From contig JAIQFZ010000008.1 of assembly GCA_020073015.1 (NCBI GenBank), positions 58,251 to 122,250 on the forward strand: 64,000 bases of DNA. The letters run 5' to 3'. The stretch comes from Terriglobia bacterium (lineage in GTDB: Bacteria > Acidobacteriota > Terriglobia > Terriglobales > Acidobacteriaceae). Positions 36,842 through 45,268 of this stretch are shown here, piece after piece. Each line of letters opens with the position of its first letter. Position 1 is the first letter of the stretch. Position numbers and translations under genes: made by a program. Below the pieces are notes generated by a model. The model did not search any database, had not been told where the DNA came from, and worked only from the letters and a program-made list of their open reading frames with translations.

Positions 36842-38020
36842 CTACTGCTTGGGAGCGTAGTACCCCTTACGGGTGCGCACGCGCAGGCCCTTTTCTTGCG
36901 CCAGGATTTCAATGGTGCGGAAGCGGCCGTCGGCGGCAAAGTCGGCGGGCTTGTAGGCCATCGCGTACTGGCTGCGCAATTCATCCTGGATCGAGGTGAA
37001 AGCATCGGACACGTCGCGAATCTGGAACGGAAAAAACGCCCGCCCGCCGGTGGCGTCGGCAATGCGCTCCAGCACCTTGTCGCCCTTGCCCTTCATGCCG
37101 CTGATATTTGTGCTGATGGTGTAAACGATCACTTCCGCCCGCTGAGCCATTTCGATGGACTCCTCGCGGGTCACATGGCTCAGGTTGTCGTCGCCGTCGC
37201 TCAACAGGATGATGGCCCGCCGCACCGGCCCAACCTGTTCCTGCTTGATCAGTTTGTCGCGGCAGGCAAAGTAGAGCGCGTCATACATCGCCGTGCCGCC
37301 GCCCGCCCGCAGCGCCCGCACGCCCTTCGATAGGTCTTCGGTGCTATCGGTGAAATCCTGCGTCACTTCCGGCGTGGCATCGAAGCCCACTACAAAGGCC
37401 TTGTCATAGCGCGGCCGGATGATGGCGTTCAGAAACTCGATGGCCGCTTCCTGCTCGAACTTGAACCGGTCGCGCACGGAATTGCTCGCGTCCACCAGCA
37501 GTCCCACCTGCAGAGGAAGATCGGTTTCACTGCGGAAACTGCGAATCTGTTCGGCTGGCTTGCGATCGTCGATAACCTTGAAGTCGTTCTTCTTCAGATC
37601 CTTGATGTAGCGGCCATGCTTGTCGGTGACCGTGAAGATCACGCGAACTTCGTTCACCGGCACTCTGATGGTGGTGACAGCCTCGTCGGCGTCGGATTTC
37701 TCTTTCGCTGGATCTTCCAAACGCGGCGCGGGCGGTGTTGTTGGCGCTGGAGGGGACTGTGCCGGAGGCGTTGCCGGAGTCGTGCCGGGTGCGGCTGTCT
37801 GCGAATTCTCAGCGCCGGCAGACTTCGAATCCGGCGCGGGAGCGGGCTTGGTTTCGCTCGGAGGGGGTTGCTTGGCAGGCGTATTTTGCTGCGCACTCGC
37901 CGAAGGCGCGGACGGAAGCGAATTGGGATCAACAGTCTGGCCGAAGCCGGCCGCCGACAGAATCACCAGCCAGCCGACGAATAATAGAGAAACGCGGGAT
38001 CTCATCAGGATTGATTTCAT
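36842..38020 (-). CDS. VWFA-related acidobacterial domain protein (intact MIDAS)
   Basis: A 392-residue exported protein (start MKSILMRSRVSLLFVG; an in-frame ATG also lies 15 bases in). After the signal peptide there is a long Pro/Ala-rich region, then IRVPVNEVRVIFTVTDKHGRYIKDLKKNDFKVIDD and the metal motif in VGLLVDASNSVRD, GTAMYDALYFA and LLSDGDDNLS. The C-terminal YAMAYKPADFAADGRFRTIEI and RTRKGYYAP agree with the paralogues. The gene converges with 35640-36698; a word repeat (GACAACTGACTACTG) touches its stop codon. Confidence 0.87.
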   Translation of the reverse strand: MKSILMRSRVSLLFVGWLVILSAAGFGQTVDPNSLPSAPSASAQQNTPAKQPPPSETKPAPAPDSKSAGAENSQTAAPGTTPATPPAQSPPAPTTPPAPRLEDPAKEKSDADEAVTTIRVPVNEVRVIFTVTDKHGRYIKDLKKNDFKVIDDRKPAEQIRSFRSETDLPLQVGLLVDASNSVRDRFKFEQEAAIEFLNAIIRPRYDKAFVVGFDATPEVTQDFTDSTEDLSKGVRALRAGGGTAMYDALYFACRDKLIKQEQVGPVRRAIILLSDGDDNLSHVTREESIEMAQRAEVIVYTISTNISGMKGKGDKVLERIADATGGRAFFPFQIRDVSDAFTSIQDELRSQYAMAYKPADFAADGRFRTIEILAQEKGLRVRTRKGYYAPKQ

Positions 38021-38103
38021 TATATCTGGAGCGCACTCCGTCGCCGAGTCTCGGTCGTAATCAGGATGGGGCGAGGATGAACCCAGCCCCAGAGGGGCGA
38101 TCG

Positions 38104-38172
38104 AGCTTAGCCCAGCGCTTCAGCGCTGGGAATCGAACCAGAAAGCACGTTAAGTCCCGGAGGGACGGCCCA
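38104..38172. repeat. Repeat R2, copy 2, reaching into rluD
   Basis: GAGCTTAG, then CCCAGCGCTTCAGCGCTGGG, AATC, a spacer and TCCCGGAGGGACGGCCCA. Its right end overlaps the last codons of the rluD gene, so the repeat supplies the rluD stop codon (TTA on the plus strand at 38150-38152). Confidence 0.82.
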
Positions 38173-39169
38173 AACTCGCGCTTTCCAGCTGACCTAGCAA
38201 GTCTTCCAACTCGATCGGCAATCCCCGCGAAAAACTCAACCGCTCTCCTGTCCTTGGATGCGCCAACTCCAGCTTCGCCGAATGCAAGAAGTTCCGCCCG
38301 AGCGCGAGCGTAGCCGGCGCGCCCGCCGCCCGCCGCTTGCCCGATTCCGTCCGAAGTTCTCCCGGCGCGCCGTACAACGTGTCTCCCACCACCGGATGAC
38401 CCAGCGACGACATGTGTACGCGAATCTGGTGCGTCCGCCCGGTTTCAATCTTGACCTCGAGCAAGGCAAACTTGCCATAAGGAGAGTCAATCTTGCGGGT
38501 CACTACATAGTGCGTGACCGCGTCGCGGCCGCCCGCACCTCGCGTCGTCATGCGCGTACGCCGCTGCGCGTGGCGGCTGATGGCGCTTTGAATCGTGCCC
38601 CGATCTTTCTTCGGCCAGCCGTGCACCAGCGCCACATAAGTCTTATGCACCTCGCGCCCGGAAAACTGCCGCGCCAGCCTCCGGTGTGACTCGTCATTCT
38701 TCGCCACCACCATCAGCCCGCTCGTCGCCCGATCCAGTCGATGCACAATCCCCGGACGCAACTCCCCGCCCACGCCCGACAGCGCGCCAAAGTGATGCAG
38801 TAGCGCATTCACCAGCGTGCCTCGATTGCGCGCGTCTTCGGTCGCTCCGGCGCCGGCGTGCACCATCATGCCCGCGGGCTTGTTGACGATCGCCAGATCG
38901 TCGTCTTCGTAGACAATATCGAGCGGGATCTCCTCCGCCATCGCGCGCAGAGGCGGAGCCTGCGGAGGACCGGTGACAGTGACCTGCTCCCCACCCCGTA
39001 ACCGCAGCGACGCCTTCGCCGCCGCATCGTTGACCAACACCTCACCCTTTTCGATCAGTTGCTGAACGCGCGCGCGGGAGACTTCCGCCAGCTTCGCCGC
39101 CAGGTATTGATCAAGTCGCTGGCCGGAGTCTTCCGGAGATACGGTAAGAGTCAGGGGAAAGTCGAGCAT
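38150..39169 (-). CDS. rluD: RluA/RluD-family 23S rRNA pseudouridine synthase
   Basis: A 339-residue enzyme converting uridines to pseudouridine in 23S rRNA (RluD makes positions 1911/1915/1917 in E. coli). An N-terminal S4 RNA-binding domain (QRLDQYLAAKLAEVSRARVQQLI, residues about 15-80) is followed by the catalytic domain with IVHRLDRATSGLMVVAK, whose Asp is the nucleophile. GRTHQIRVHMSSLGHPVVGD is the family's second signature. The last residues (ASLGRPSGT) are encoded by the R2 repeat, so the C-terminus has been re-ended. lgt lies upstream on the same strand. Confidence 0.92.
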   Translation of the reverse strand: MLDFPLTLTVSPEDSGQRLDQYLAAKLAEVSRARVQQLIEKGEVLVNDAAAKASLRLRGGEQVTVTGPPQAPPLRAMAEEIPLDIVYEDDDLAIVNKPAGMMVHAGAGATEDARNRGTLVNALLHHFGALSGVGGELRPGIVHRLDRATSGLMVVAKNDESHRRLARQFSGREVHKTYVALVHGWPKKDRGTIQSAISRHAQRRTRMTTRGAGGRDAVTHYVVTRKIDSPYGKFALLEVKIETGRTHQIRVHMSSLGHPVVGDTLYGAPGELRTESGKRRAAGAPATLALGRNFLHSAKLELAHPRTGERLSFSRGLPIELEDLLGQLESASLGRPSGT

Positions 39170-39241
39170 TCAGCACTCAGCATTCAGCATTCGGCGGGCC
39201 GAGCGCAAGAGAAGAATGGACCGTGTTCGAAGATTGGCAAT

Positions 39242-39261
39242 GCCGGGCGAGGGCGCCCGGC
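39242..39261. repeat. GGGCG/CGCCC palindrome, copy 4
   Basis: GCCGGGCG / CGCCCGGC with a 4-nt loop, followed by GCTCCAGCGC, between lgt and rluD. Confidence 0.65.
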
Positions 39262-39271
39262 GCTCCAGCGC

Positions 39272-40090
39272 TTAATTCCCAGCCTGACGGCTGAGTGCGG
39301 AAGGCTGATGGCTTGCCACTCCGCTCCGGAAATACCAGATCAGCCCGCCACCGATCACCAGCAGAATTGAGATCAGCTGTGTTCCCGTCATCAGCCCGCC
39401 AAACACTTCGCCGCGTCCCGGATCATCGCGCAGGAACTCGATAAAGAAGCGCTCGATTCCGTACAACACCATAAAGCTGCCGAAAACCTGCCCATCGAAC
39501 TTCTTGCGTCCGAGCAACCAGGTGAGGACCAGGAAGTTGAAGAACTCGGCGGCCGCTTCGATCAACTGCGTCGGCTCGATGCGCACGCCGAGCGGAGTTC
39601 CACTCACCGCCTTCGCCAGCGGATCGGTAAACGTCACGCCCCAGAAATGATTGGTAGGTTTGCCATAGCAGCATCCCGCCGAAAAACATCCGAAGCGGCC
39701 CAGGACGTGTCCAAAGGCCAGCCCGGGCGCGAACGCATCGACTGTCCGCAGGGCTGGCATACGGTGTCGGCGCACGTACCAAACCGCCATGATCAATGCG
39801 CCAACGAGCCCGCCGGAAAAAACCCCTCCCGCCTGCAGCGTGTTCAGACTGAAGATTTCCCGCCAATTGCCGGCGTAAGTGTTCCAGTCGTTGATGACAT
39901 ACAGAACCTTGGCGCCCACAATCCCCGCCAGCACAACCAGGATGCCCAGGTTCCAGGCATCGTCGCCGTTAACGCCTTGCTTCTCGGAGTTGCGCACGCT
40001 GATCCAGAGTCCGATCAGTACCCCCGAGGCAACCAGAAATCCGTAGGTGGGCAGGTAGAAACTTCCAATATGAAACAAGCGTGGAAACAC
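39272..40090 (-). CDS. lgt: Prolipoprotein diacylglyceryl transferase
   Basis: A 272-residue integral inner membrane enzyme that attaches diacylglycerol to the lipobox Cys of prolipoproteins. About seven TM helices are visible. Family marks include YGFLVASGVLIGLW near the start, AGGVFSGGLVGALI, and the signature GHVLGRFGCFSAGCCYGKPT near residue 130. The C-terminal tail (ASHQPSALSRQAGN) is unlike the family and is coded by a word-repeat tract (GGCTGAGTGCGGAAGGCTGATGG on the plus strand, two pieces), so the reading frame ends inside a repeat. It precedes rluD; the 6S RNA gene lies upstream. Confidence 0.94.
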   Translation of the reverse strand: MFPRLFHIGSFYLPTYGFLVASGVLIGLWISVRNSEKQGVNGDDAWNLGILVVLAGIVGAKVLYVINDWNTYAGNWREIFSLNTLQAGGVFSGGLVGALIMAVWYVRRHRMPALRTVDAFAPGLAFGHVLGRFGCFSAGCCYGKPTNHFWGVTFTDPLAKAVSGTPLGVRIEPTQLIEAAAEFFNFLVLTWLLGRKKFDGQVFGSFMVLYGIERFFIEFLRDDPGRGEVFGGLMTGTQLISILLVIGGGLIWYFRSGVASHQPSALSRQAGN

Positions 40091-40145
40091 GTTAGTTTAG
40101 ATGCTCCGGTTGAAGGCTAAGTGACGAGAAGAGTCTAGCAGGAAA

Positions 40146-40200
40146 GTAGTTCTCAGTTCCCAGTTCTCAGAACCCTAACATCTGGAACTGAGAACTGAAG
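40146..40200. repeat. Word repeat between 6S RNA and lgt
   Basis: AGTTCTCAGTTCCCAGTTCT, CAG, then later CTGGAACTGAGAACTGAAG, the reverse complement of the first part. The two parts can pair into a hairpin just after the 6S RNA terminator. Confidence 0.65.
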
Positions 40201-40201
40201 G

Positions 40202-40393
40202 AAAAAGCCGACCCACTTGGCCGTGTGGTGGGCCGAGAATGAACCCGTCGTAAGACGTTGGGAACCCGCCGTGACCCATTAGGCCTTTCCGCGTGACGGA
40301 ACATGGCTCACAAGATCCCGAGTCGAGCCCCCGTTCATTCGGTGTTGGTTCAAAAATCGGTGACCACCATCACCAACCCGGCAGGCCGGCTTT
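40202..40393 (-). ncRNA. ssrS: 6S RNA (SsrS)
   Basis: About 192 nt of structured non-coding sequence directly downstream of zapA, the same neighbourhood as in Proteobacteria. The 5' end (AAAGCCGGCCTGCCGGG) pairs over a long interrupted stem with the 3' end (GTGGGTCGGCTTTTT), and GATGGTGG pairs with CCACCACAC. The apical part TGTGAGCCATGTTCCGTCAC, then GCGGAAAGGCCTAATG, parallels the E. coli segment GTGAGCATGCTCGGTCCGTC, CGAGAAGCCTTAA. The 3' end finishes in a U-run. 6S RNA binds the housekeeping RNA polymerase as a promoter mimic in stationary phase. Ends are estimates. Confidence 0.8.
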
Positions 40394-40509
40394 CCACCTT
40401 CGATGCTAGGAAACGCGGGAGAGATTCGCAAGGGGGAAGCACAAAATAGTTGGCAGGAGTTTTGCTACCAGGTGGTAGCGGGATGTTGAACGGCAGGTTA
40501 CGAAGGAGG

Positions 40510-40845
40510 TCAGCCGGTGCGCCGGTGATCTTGCAAAACCTCGTCGAGGGCGCTTGCCAACTGGTGCGCGCGCTCCTGGAGTTCCGGCTTCGGGGTTGCC
40601 ATCTGCCGCTTCAGCAGATGATATTCATCGGCAATATTCAGAGCCGCCAGCACGGCCAGCCGCACCGAATCGACGGTCGCGGTCTGTTCCGAAACCGCGC
40701 GCATCTTGCCGTCCACGTATTCCGCCAGCTTCAGAATGTAATCGGCGTCGGAGCCGCGGAGGTTATAGACCTGGTCGAAGATCTCAACCCGCACACTGCC
40801 ATTGACGGGATCCTTGGTCGGCGGTTGTTTGGTGGCTGCTGCCAT
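40510..40845 (-). CDS. zapA: Cell division protein ZapA
   Basis: A 111-residue ZapA homologue that promotes FtsZ bundling at the division ring. The N-terminal strand-helix unit SVRVEIFDQVYNLRGSDADYILKLAEYVDGKM and the long C-terminal coiled coil (LAVLAALNIADEYHLLKRQM...) fit the family, and so does the length. It follows a ZapB-like coiled-coil gene by 33 bases and precedes the 6S RNA gene, an order seen in other bacteria. Confidence 0.9.
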   Translation of the reverse strand: MAAATKQPPTKDPVNGSVRVEIFDQVYNLRGSDADYILKLAEYVDGKMRAVSEQTATVDSVRLAVLAALNIADEYHLLKRQMATPKPELQERAHQLASALDEVLQDHRRTG

Positions 40846-40878
40846 GTCACTCCCCGGCGGGGATCGCGCCCGCCGCGA

Positions 40879-41175
40879 CTAGCTTGCTGCCTGCTCGTGG
40901 GCCAGATCGTCCATCTGCCCCAGCATCTTTTCCACGCGCCCGCGGATGTCCTGCCGCTCCTTGCGCAGTTGCACCAGTTCGCGGCGCATGGCGGCGTTCT
41001 CTTCTTCGCGCTCTTCCAGTTGCTCGCGCAGTCGCTTCACATCACGCTCGGAGACAGCCCGCGCCTCCTTGGCGGCCTTGTATAACTCAATGGTGCGATA
41101 AACCTTCTCTTCCAGCGCCTGAAAATCTTCAGCAGGAACCTGCCCTGTTACCTCTTCCACCTCGTTGACGGACAT
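40879..41175 (-). CDS. ZapB-like coiled-coil cell division protein
   Basis: A 98-residue, highly charged protein that is almost all coiled coil (ALEEKVYRTIELYKAAKEAR, then RLREQLEEREEENAAMRREL). It sits directly upstream of zapA on the same strand. ZapB-like proteins join ZapA at the septum and stack into filaments, so a division role is likely. Sequence similarity alone would not prove it because coiled coils look alike. Confidence 0.75.
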   Translation of the reverse strand: MSVNEVEEVTGQVPAEDFQALEEKVYRTIELYKAAKEARAVSERDVKRLREQLEEREEENAAMRRELVQLRKERQDIRGRVEKMLGQMDDLAHEQAAS

Positions 41176-41312
41176 GAGCTCAACTCGCTTTCCGCGGAAT
41201 TTTTCGGAGTGTGAGGCGAAGTATAGCGCAGTTTGCTGTGGAATTTACCAGAAGCATGTCCCAAATGGTTTACGCGAAAGGCGCGTTCTCTTTTCTACGG
41301 CCCTCCATAAAC

Positions 41313-41415
41313 TGTCATCCCGAGCGAAGGGCGCAGGAGCGAAGCGACTAAGCACCAGTCGAGAGACCTTGTGTCCTTGGGTTTTCCCCTGCGCCCCTCT
41401 GTGTCTCCTAATGGT
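41313..41415. repeat. Dispersed repeats between the aminotransferase and ZapB-like genes
   Basis: TGTCATCCCGAGCGAAGGGC (type R4) at 41313, then a GAGCGAAGCGACTAAG echo, and CCCCTCTGTGTCTCCTAATG (type R5) near 41394. No gene is apparent in 41176-41462. Confidence 0.55.
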
Positions 41416-41462
41416 TTAGATCTCGATCTTCCGAAATTCCACCGACTCCGCCCCAAGATCTC

Positions 41463-42662
41463 CTACTTTCCTGCCAGTTTCTCCAGTCGCTCGGCCGCCT
41501 CATCCAGTGTCTCCGGTCGCTTGCAGAAGGCGAAACGTACCTGGTGGGATCCGTCTTTCGGATGCTTGTAAAAACTCGATCCCGGCACGCACGCAATCCC
41601 GATTTCTTTCACCAGGTAGCCCGCAAACTCGACGTCGCTTTCGTAGCCAAACGCGCTGATGTCGGTCATCACGTAATACGCCCCCTGCGGACGATAGCAG
41701 CGGAACCCTGCCCGTTCGAGTGCCGGAATCAGGTGGTCGCGCCGCGCCCGATACTTATCCGCCAGATCGCGATAGTAGGTAGCGGGCAAGCTGAGCGCCA
41801 CCGCTCCCGCCTCCTGCAAAGGCGCAGGCGCGCCTACGGTAAGAAAGTCGTGCACTTTGCGGATGGCGTTCGTGATCGCCGGTGGCGCCACCGCCCAGCC
41901 CACCCGCCATCCCGTAACGCTGTAGCTTTTCGAAAGCCCGTTGATGGTGATCGTCCGCTCGCGCATGCCCTCCAGCCGCGCAATCGAAATGTGCGCCGCA
42001 CCGTCGTACAGGATGTGCTCGTAAATCTCGTCCGTAATAGCCAGCACGTTGTACTCGACGCAAAGGTCCCGGATCAACTCCAGTTCCTTCCGCGCGAACA
42101 CCTTGCCCGTCGGGTTGTTGGGCGTGTTCAGGATGATCGCCTTCGTATGATGCTGGAACGCCTCGCGCAATTCCTGCTCATCGAAAGTCCACGCGCCGCC
42201 TGCCGCCGACGGAGGCCGCAAGCTGACAAACCGGGGCTTTGCGCCGCTCAGGACCGAATCCGGCCCGTAGTTCTCGTAAAACGGCTCAAACACCACCACC
42301 TCGTCGCCCTTGTTACAAACCGCCAGCAGCGTGGCAATCATCGCCTCGGTCGAGCCACAGCACACCACAATTTCTTTTTCCGGATCGACGTGGATTCCCT
42401 GCCACTCCTGCATCTGCCGGGCGATCGCATTGCGCAGATTCTTCGCGCCCCAGGTGATGGCATACTGGTTCACGTCCTCGGCGATGGCCTGCTGCGCGGC
42501 CCGCTTGATCTCCGCCGGAGCAGAAAAATCCGGGAACCCCTGCGCCAGATTGATGGCGCCATACTGCATCGCCTGCCGCGTCATCTCGCGGATGACCGAC
42601 TCCGTAAAATGCTCAACCTTGTCGCTGAGATAGTGCTTGGGAAGCGTGGGAACCTGTGTCAT
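41463..42662 (-). CDS. PLP-dependent aminotransferase, class I/II
   Basis: A 399-residue fold-type I aminotransferase. Features: INLAQGFPDFSAPAEIK, GSTEAMIATLLAVCNKGDEV, NTPNNPTGKVFARKEL, and the PLP lysine in TINGLSKSYSVTGWRVGW (SKS). This pattern is closest to the kynurenine/glutamine/methionine aminotransferase branch. The start is the ATG giving MTQVPTLPKHYL; an in-frame ATG 18 bases upstream adds only six residues. Monocistronic, flanked by R5-type repeats. Exact substrate uncertain. Confidence 0.9.
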   Translation of the reverse strand: MTQVPTLPKHYLSDKVEHFTESVIREMTRQAMQYGAINLAQGFPDFSAPAEIKRAAQQAIAEDVNQYAITWGAKNLRNAIARQMQEWQGIHVDPEKEIVVCCGSTEAMIATLLAVCNKGDEVVVFEPFYENYGPDSVLSGAKPRFVSLRPPSAAGGAWTFDEQELREAFQHHTKAIILNTPNNPTGKVFARKELELIRDLCVEYNVLAITDEIYEHILYDGAAHISIARLEGMRERTITINGLSKSYSVTGWRVGWAVAPPAITNAIRKVHDFLTVGAPAPLQEAGAVALSLPATYYRDLADKYRARRDHLIPALERAGFRCYRPQGAYYVMTDISAFGYESDVEFAGYLVKEIGIACVPGSSFYKHPKDGSHQVRFAFCKRPETLDEAAERLEKLAGK

Positions 42663-42692
42663 GGAAAGTAAGGCTAGCACAGGAAGAAATCA

Positions 42693-42770
42693 CTTCACCA
42701 CAGAGACACAGAGGCACGGAGAAGAACAAGAAAGTGAAACTTCTCTGTGTCTCGGTGACTCCGTGGTGAA
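42693..42770. repeat. Inverted repeat R5 (CACAGAGACACAGAG type)
   Basis: TTCACCACAGAGACACAGAG, GCACGGAGAAG and, after a short gap, CTTCTCTGTGTCTCGGTGAC, TCCGTGGTGAA form an imperfect stem of about 30 bp. Fragments of the same sequence occur near 27850-27880 and 41394-41410. Confidence 0.7.
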
Positions 42771-42910
42771 TGGACGGTAGGCCGACGAGCGCTTGCTGGG
42801 ATTGGGAACGATCAGAACCTGGGCGAACCGCTAATGCGTAAAGAATTTGCGAACGTCACGCGTGTTCAACCAGAAAAGCAGAAAACAGCCAAGGGCAGCC
42901 TCGACCGCGA

Positions 42911-43189
42911 TCATGAATCGGTTTGGGGTCGTGAGAAGGCCGGCAGGCGGGAATTCCAATATCGCAGGTTAAATATGGTAACGACTGAATTCAGCAGAAC
43001 CAGGACTCTGGCCCAATTTCTACCGTTCCAGTAGAACCAGAGGACAACGTAGCCGATAGCAATCAAGGCCGTAAAAATAACGAACGTGAACCGTGCATGG
43101 GGTTTGGAATAGTCGATGATGATCCACCCCATCGCATTACAAATAACCATCAAGACAACGGTTAGAGACAGACCTCTGGGTCGATCCAT
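42911..43189 (-). CDS. Small membrane protein, frameshifted at the end
   Basis: A protein of at least 92 residues with three hydrophobic helices (LTVVLMVICNAMGWIII, FTFVIFTALIAIGYVVLWFY, WARVLVLLNSVVTIF). In this frame it stops at 42911 after an atypical RPQTDS. In another frame the sequence continues at once with RFMIAVEAALGCFLLFWLNT and RDVRKFFTH, a fourth helix and basic tail, ending at a TAG at 42831-42833. The intact gene is therefore probably 42831-43189 with one base lost or gained near 42,935-42,950. It resembles small four-helix membrane proteins of unknown function in soil bacteria. Confidence 0.65.
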   Translation of the reverse strand: MDRPRGLSLTVVLMVICNAMGWIIIDYSKPHARFTFVIFTALIAIGYVVLWFYWNGRNWARVLVLLNSVVTIFNLRYWNSRLPAFSRPQTDS

Positions 43190-43222
43190 GCGAAAGCATT
43201 GTACATAAATGCCCGATAACCC

Positions 43223-45268
43223 CTACGCCCGCTGCACGCCGCCCAGCGTTTCCAGCGCCTTCGTGATCTGGGCCGACCACTGCGCCACCTCGTCATCCCG
43301 CAGTGTCCGCTCGCGCGACTGTAACTTCGCGCGCATCAGAATGGAGTATTTCCCCGCGCCCACCTTGTCCCCCCGGAAGATCTCCACCGGCGCGAAGCTG
43401 CGCAGTTCTTCGATCTCCAGATCGTCGACCGCCTGGCGAATCTTGTCGAAGGCCACCGCGTCGTCGAAGATAAACGAGAAATCGCGCTCCACGGCCGGAA
43501 AGCGCGGCAGCGGCTCATACCGCACCGCCTCCAGATCGTGCTGGTAGAGCCGGTCGAGATAGATTTCCGCGACGAACACATCCTGCTTCAGTTTGCGCGC
43601 CGCCGCTACTTCCGGATGAATCTGCCCAAACTGCGCGACCATGGCCCCATCCATCACGGCGCGCGCCGAGCGGCCTGGATGATAGTAGTCCGCAGTCTGC
43701 GAATCGAAATAAAACGTCCAGTGGGCAAATGGAGCCAGCAGTTGCTCGACATCTCCCTTCAGATCGAAGAACGAAAGCGGCCGCGCCGCCGCCCCCGGAG
43801 CCAGTCCGTGCACCACCTCTGCATTTACGTTCCCCGTCGCGCCCATCGCGATGCGCTTCAACTCGACCGACTTCTCTCCCGAAGCTTCAAACACCTTGCC
43901 AGCCTCGAACAGGCGCACGTTGTCCGTTCCGCGATTCAGGTTGTAAGCCAGCATGTTGAGCATGCCCGGCACCATCGAGGTGCGCATGACCGAAGCCTCA
44001 TCGCTGATCGGATTCTCCAAGTCGAGTTCAGCCGCGGTTGAAAACCGCTTGGCATCGTCCTTGGAAATAAACGTCAGCGAAATCGTTTCGCTGTAGCCAA
44101 GCGCGAGCAGGGAAGAGCGCAGCCGCGCATCCTTCTGCGCATCGGCTACCTCCACCACTTCTCCGCTGTAGGCTGGGAGAGTGTTGGCAAACTTGTCGTA
44201 GCCATGCAGCCGCGCAATTTCTTCAATGATGTCGATCTCGCGCTCCACATCCAGCCGCCAGCTGGGAATCTGCACCAGGTAGCGATCTTCGCTGCCCGCG
44301 GTAAGCGTGAATCCAAGCCGGGTCAGAATGCGGTTGATCTCGAGCGTGCTCAGCTTCTCGCCCAGGATGCGGTACACTTCGCGCAGATCGAGTTCCACCG
44401 GAGCCAGATCGAGCTTCCGCGCAACGACGTCGATCACATCCCCAACCAAAGTCCCGCCGCCCGAAGTCAGGATCAATTCCGCCACGCGATTCGTCGAAAG
44501 CACGGTCGATTCAAAATCCGCGCCACGCTCAAACCGGTGCGAGGCATCCGTGTGCAACCCGTGTCGCTTCGACATGTGCCGCACCGTGACCGGGTCCCAC
44601 CACGCGGACTCGATCAGGATGTTCCGCGTCTTTTCCGTGATCATGGTATCGAAGCCGCCCATTACCCCGGCGAGTCCGACCGCCTTCACCGCATCGGCCA
44701 CTACCAGATCTTCAGGAGTAAGTTTCCGTTCCACACCATCCAGGGTCTTGAGCGTTTCGCCCTCTCGTGCCTTGCGAATGACCAGTCGCCGTCCTTCCAG
44801 CAGATCAAGGTCGAAAACGTGGGTAGGCTTGCCCGATTCCCACAGAACGTAGTTCGTAGCATCCACCGCATTGCTGATCGGTCGCTGGTCAAGCAACTGC
44901 AGACGGCTCGCAATATTCGACGGCGAGGGCTTAATGGTAGCGTTGCGAATCTCTCGCGCCGTGAACCGCGGGCAAAGCTCCGGCTCTTGGATATCGATCG
45001 TGACGTCGGATTTCCCTTGCGCAGCGGGCAGTTTGGGCTCAATTGCCTTCAGCGGCAGATCGTAAAGCGCCGACGCCTCCCGCGCCACGCCGTAATGATT
45101 CATGGCGTCGGGACGGTTGGTGGTGATCTCCATTTCGTAGGCGGTCGACTCGCCTTCGCCCGAAATCCCTTCCACGGCCACGCCCGCGAGAGTGAGTTCA
45201 TCCGCAAGACGACGGTAGTCAATCGGGAGGTCAACGAAGTCGCGCAGCCATGCTGGAGAAAGTTTCAT
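43223..45268 (-). CDS. pheT: Phenylalanyl-tRNA synthetase beta subunit
   Basis: A 681-residue PheT, shorter than the usual ~800 because the N-terminal tRNA-binding (EMAP-like) domain is absent; the protein starts MKLSPAWLRDFVDLPIDY and goes straight into B1/B3/B4 (EITTNRPDAMNHYGVARE, DATNYVLWESGKPTHVFD). The core B6/B7 region and the C-terminal anticodon-binding FDX-ACB domain (about 590-680) are present. Forms the alpha2-beta2 enzyme charging tRNA-Phe. An unknown gene separates it from pheS and overlaps its start by four bases. Confidence 0.95.
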   Translation of the reverse strand: MKLSPAWLRDFVDLPIDYRRLADELTLAGVAVEGISGEGESTAYEMEITTNRPDAMNHYGVAREASALYDLPLKAIEPKLPAAQGKSDVTIDIQEPELCPRFTAREIRNATIKPSPSNIASRLQLLDQRPISNAVDATNYVLWESGKPTHVFDLDLLEGRRLVIRKAREGETLKTLDGVERKLTPEDLVVADAVKAVGLAGVMGGFDTMITEKTRNILIESAWWDPVTVRHMSKRHGLHTDASHRFERGADFESTVLSTNRVAELILTSGGGTLVGDVIDVVARKLDLAPVELDLREVYRILGEKLSTLEINRILTRLGFTLTAGSEDRYLVQIPSWRLDVEREIDIIEEIARLHGYDKFANTLPAYSGEVVEVADAQKDARLRSSLLALGYSETISLTFISKDDAKRFSTAAELDLENPISDEASVMRTSMVPGMLNMLAYNLNRGTDNVRLFEAGKVFEASGEKSVELKRIAMGATGNVNAEVVHGLAPGAAARPLSFFDLKGDVEQLLAPFAHWTFYFDSQTADYYHPGRSARAVMDGAMVAQFGQIHPEVAAARKLKQDVFVAEIYLDRLYQHDLEAVRYEPLPRFPAVERDFSFIFDDAVAFDKIRQAVDDLEIEELRSFAPVEIFRGDKVGAGKYSILMRAKLQSRERTLRDDEVAQWSAQITKALETLGGVQRA

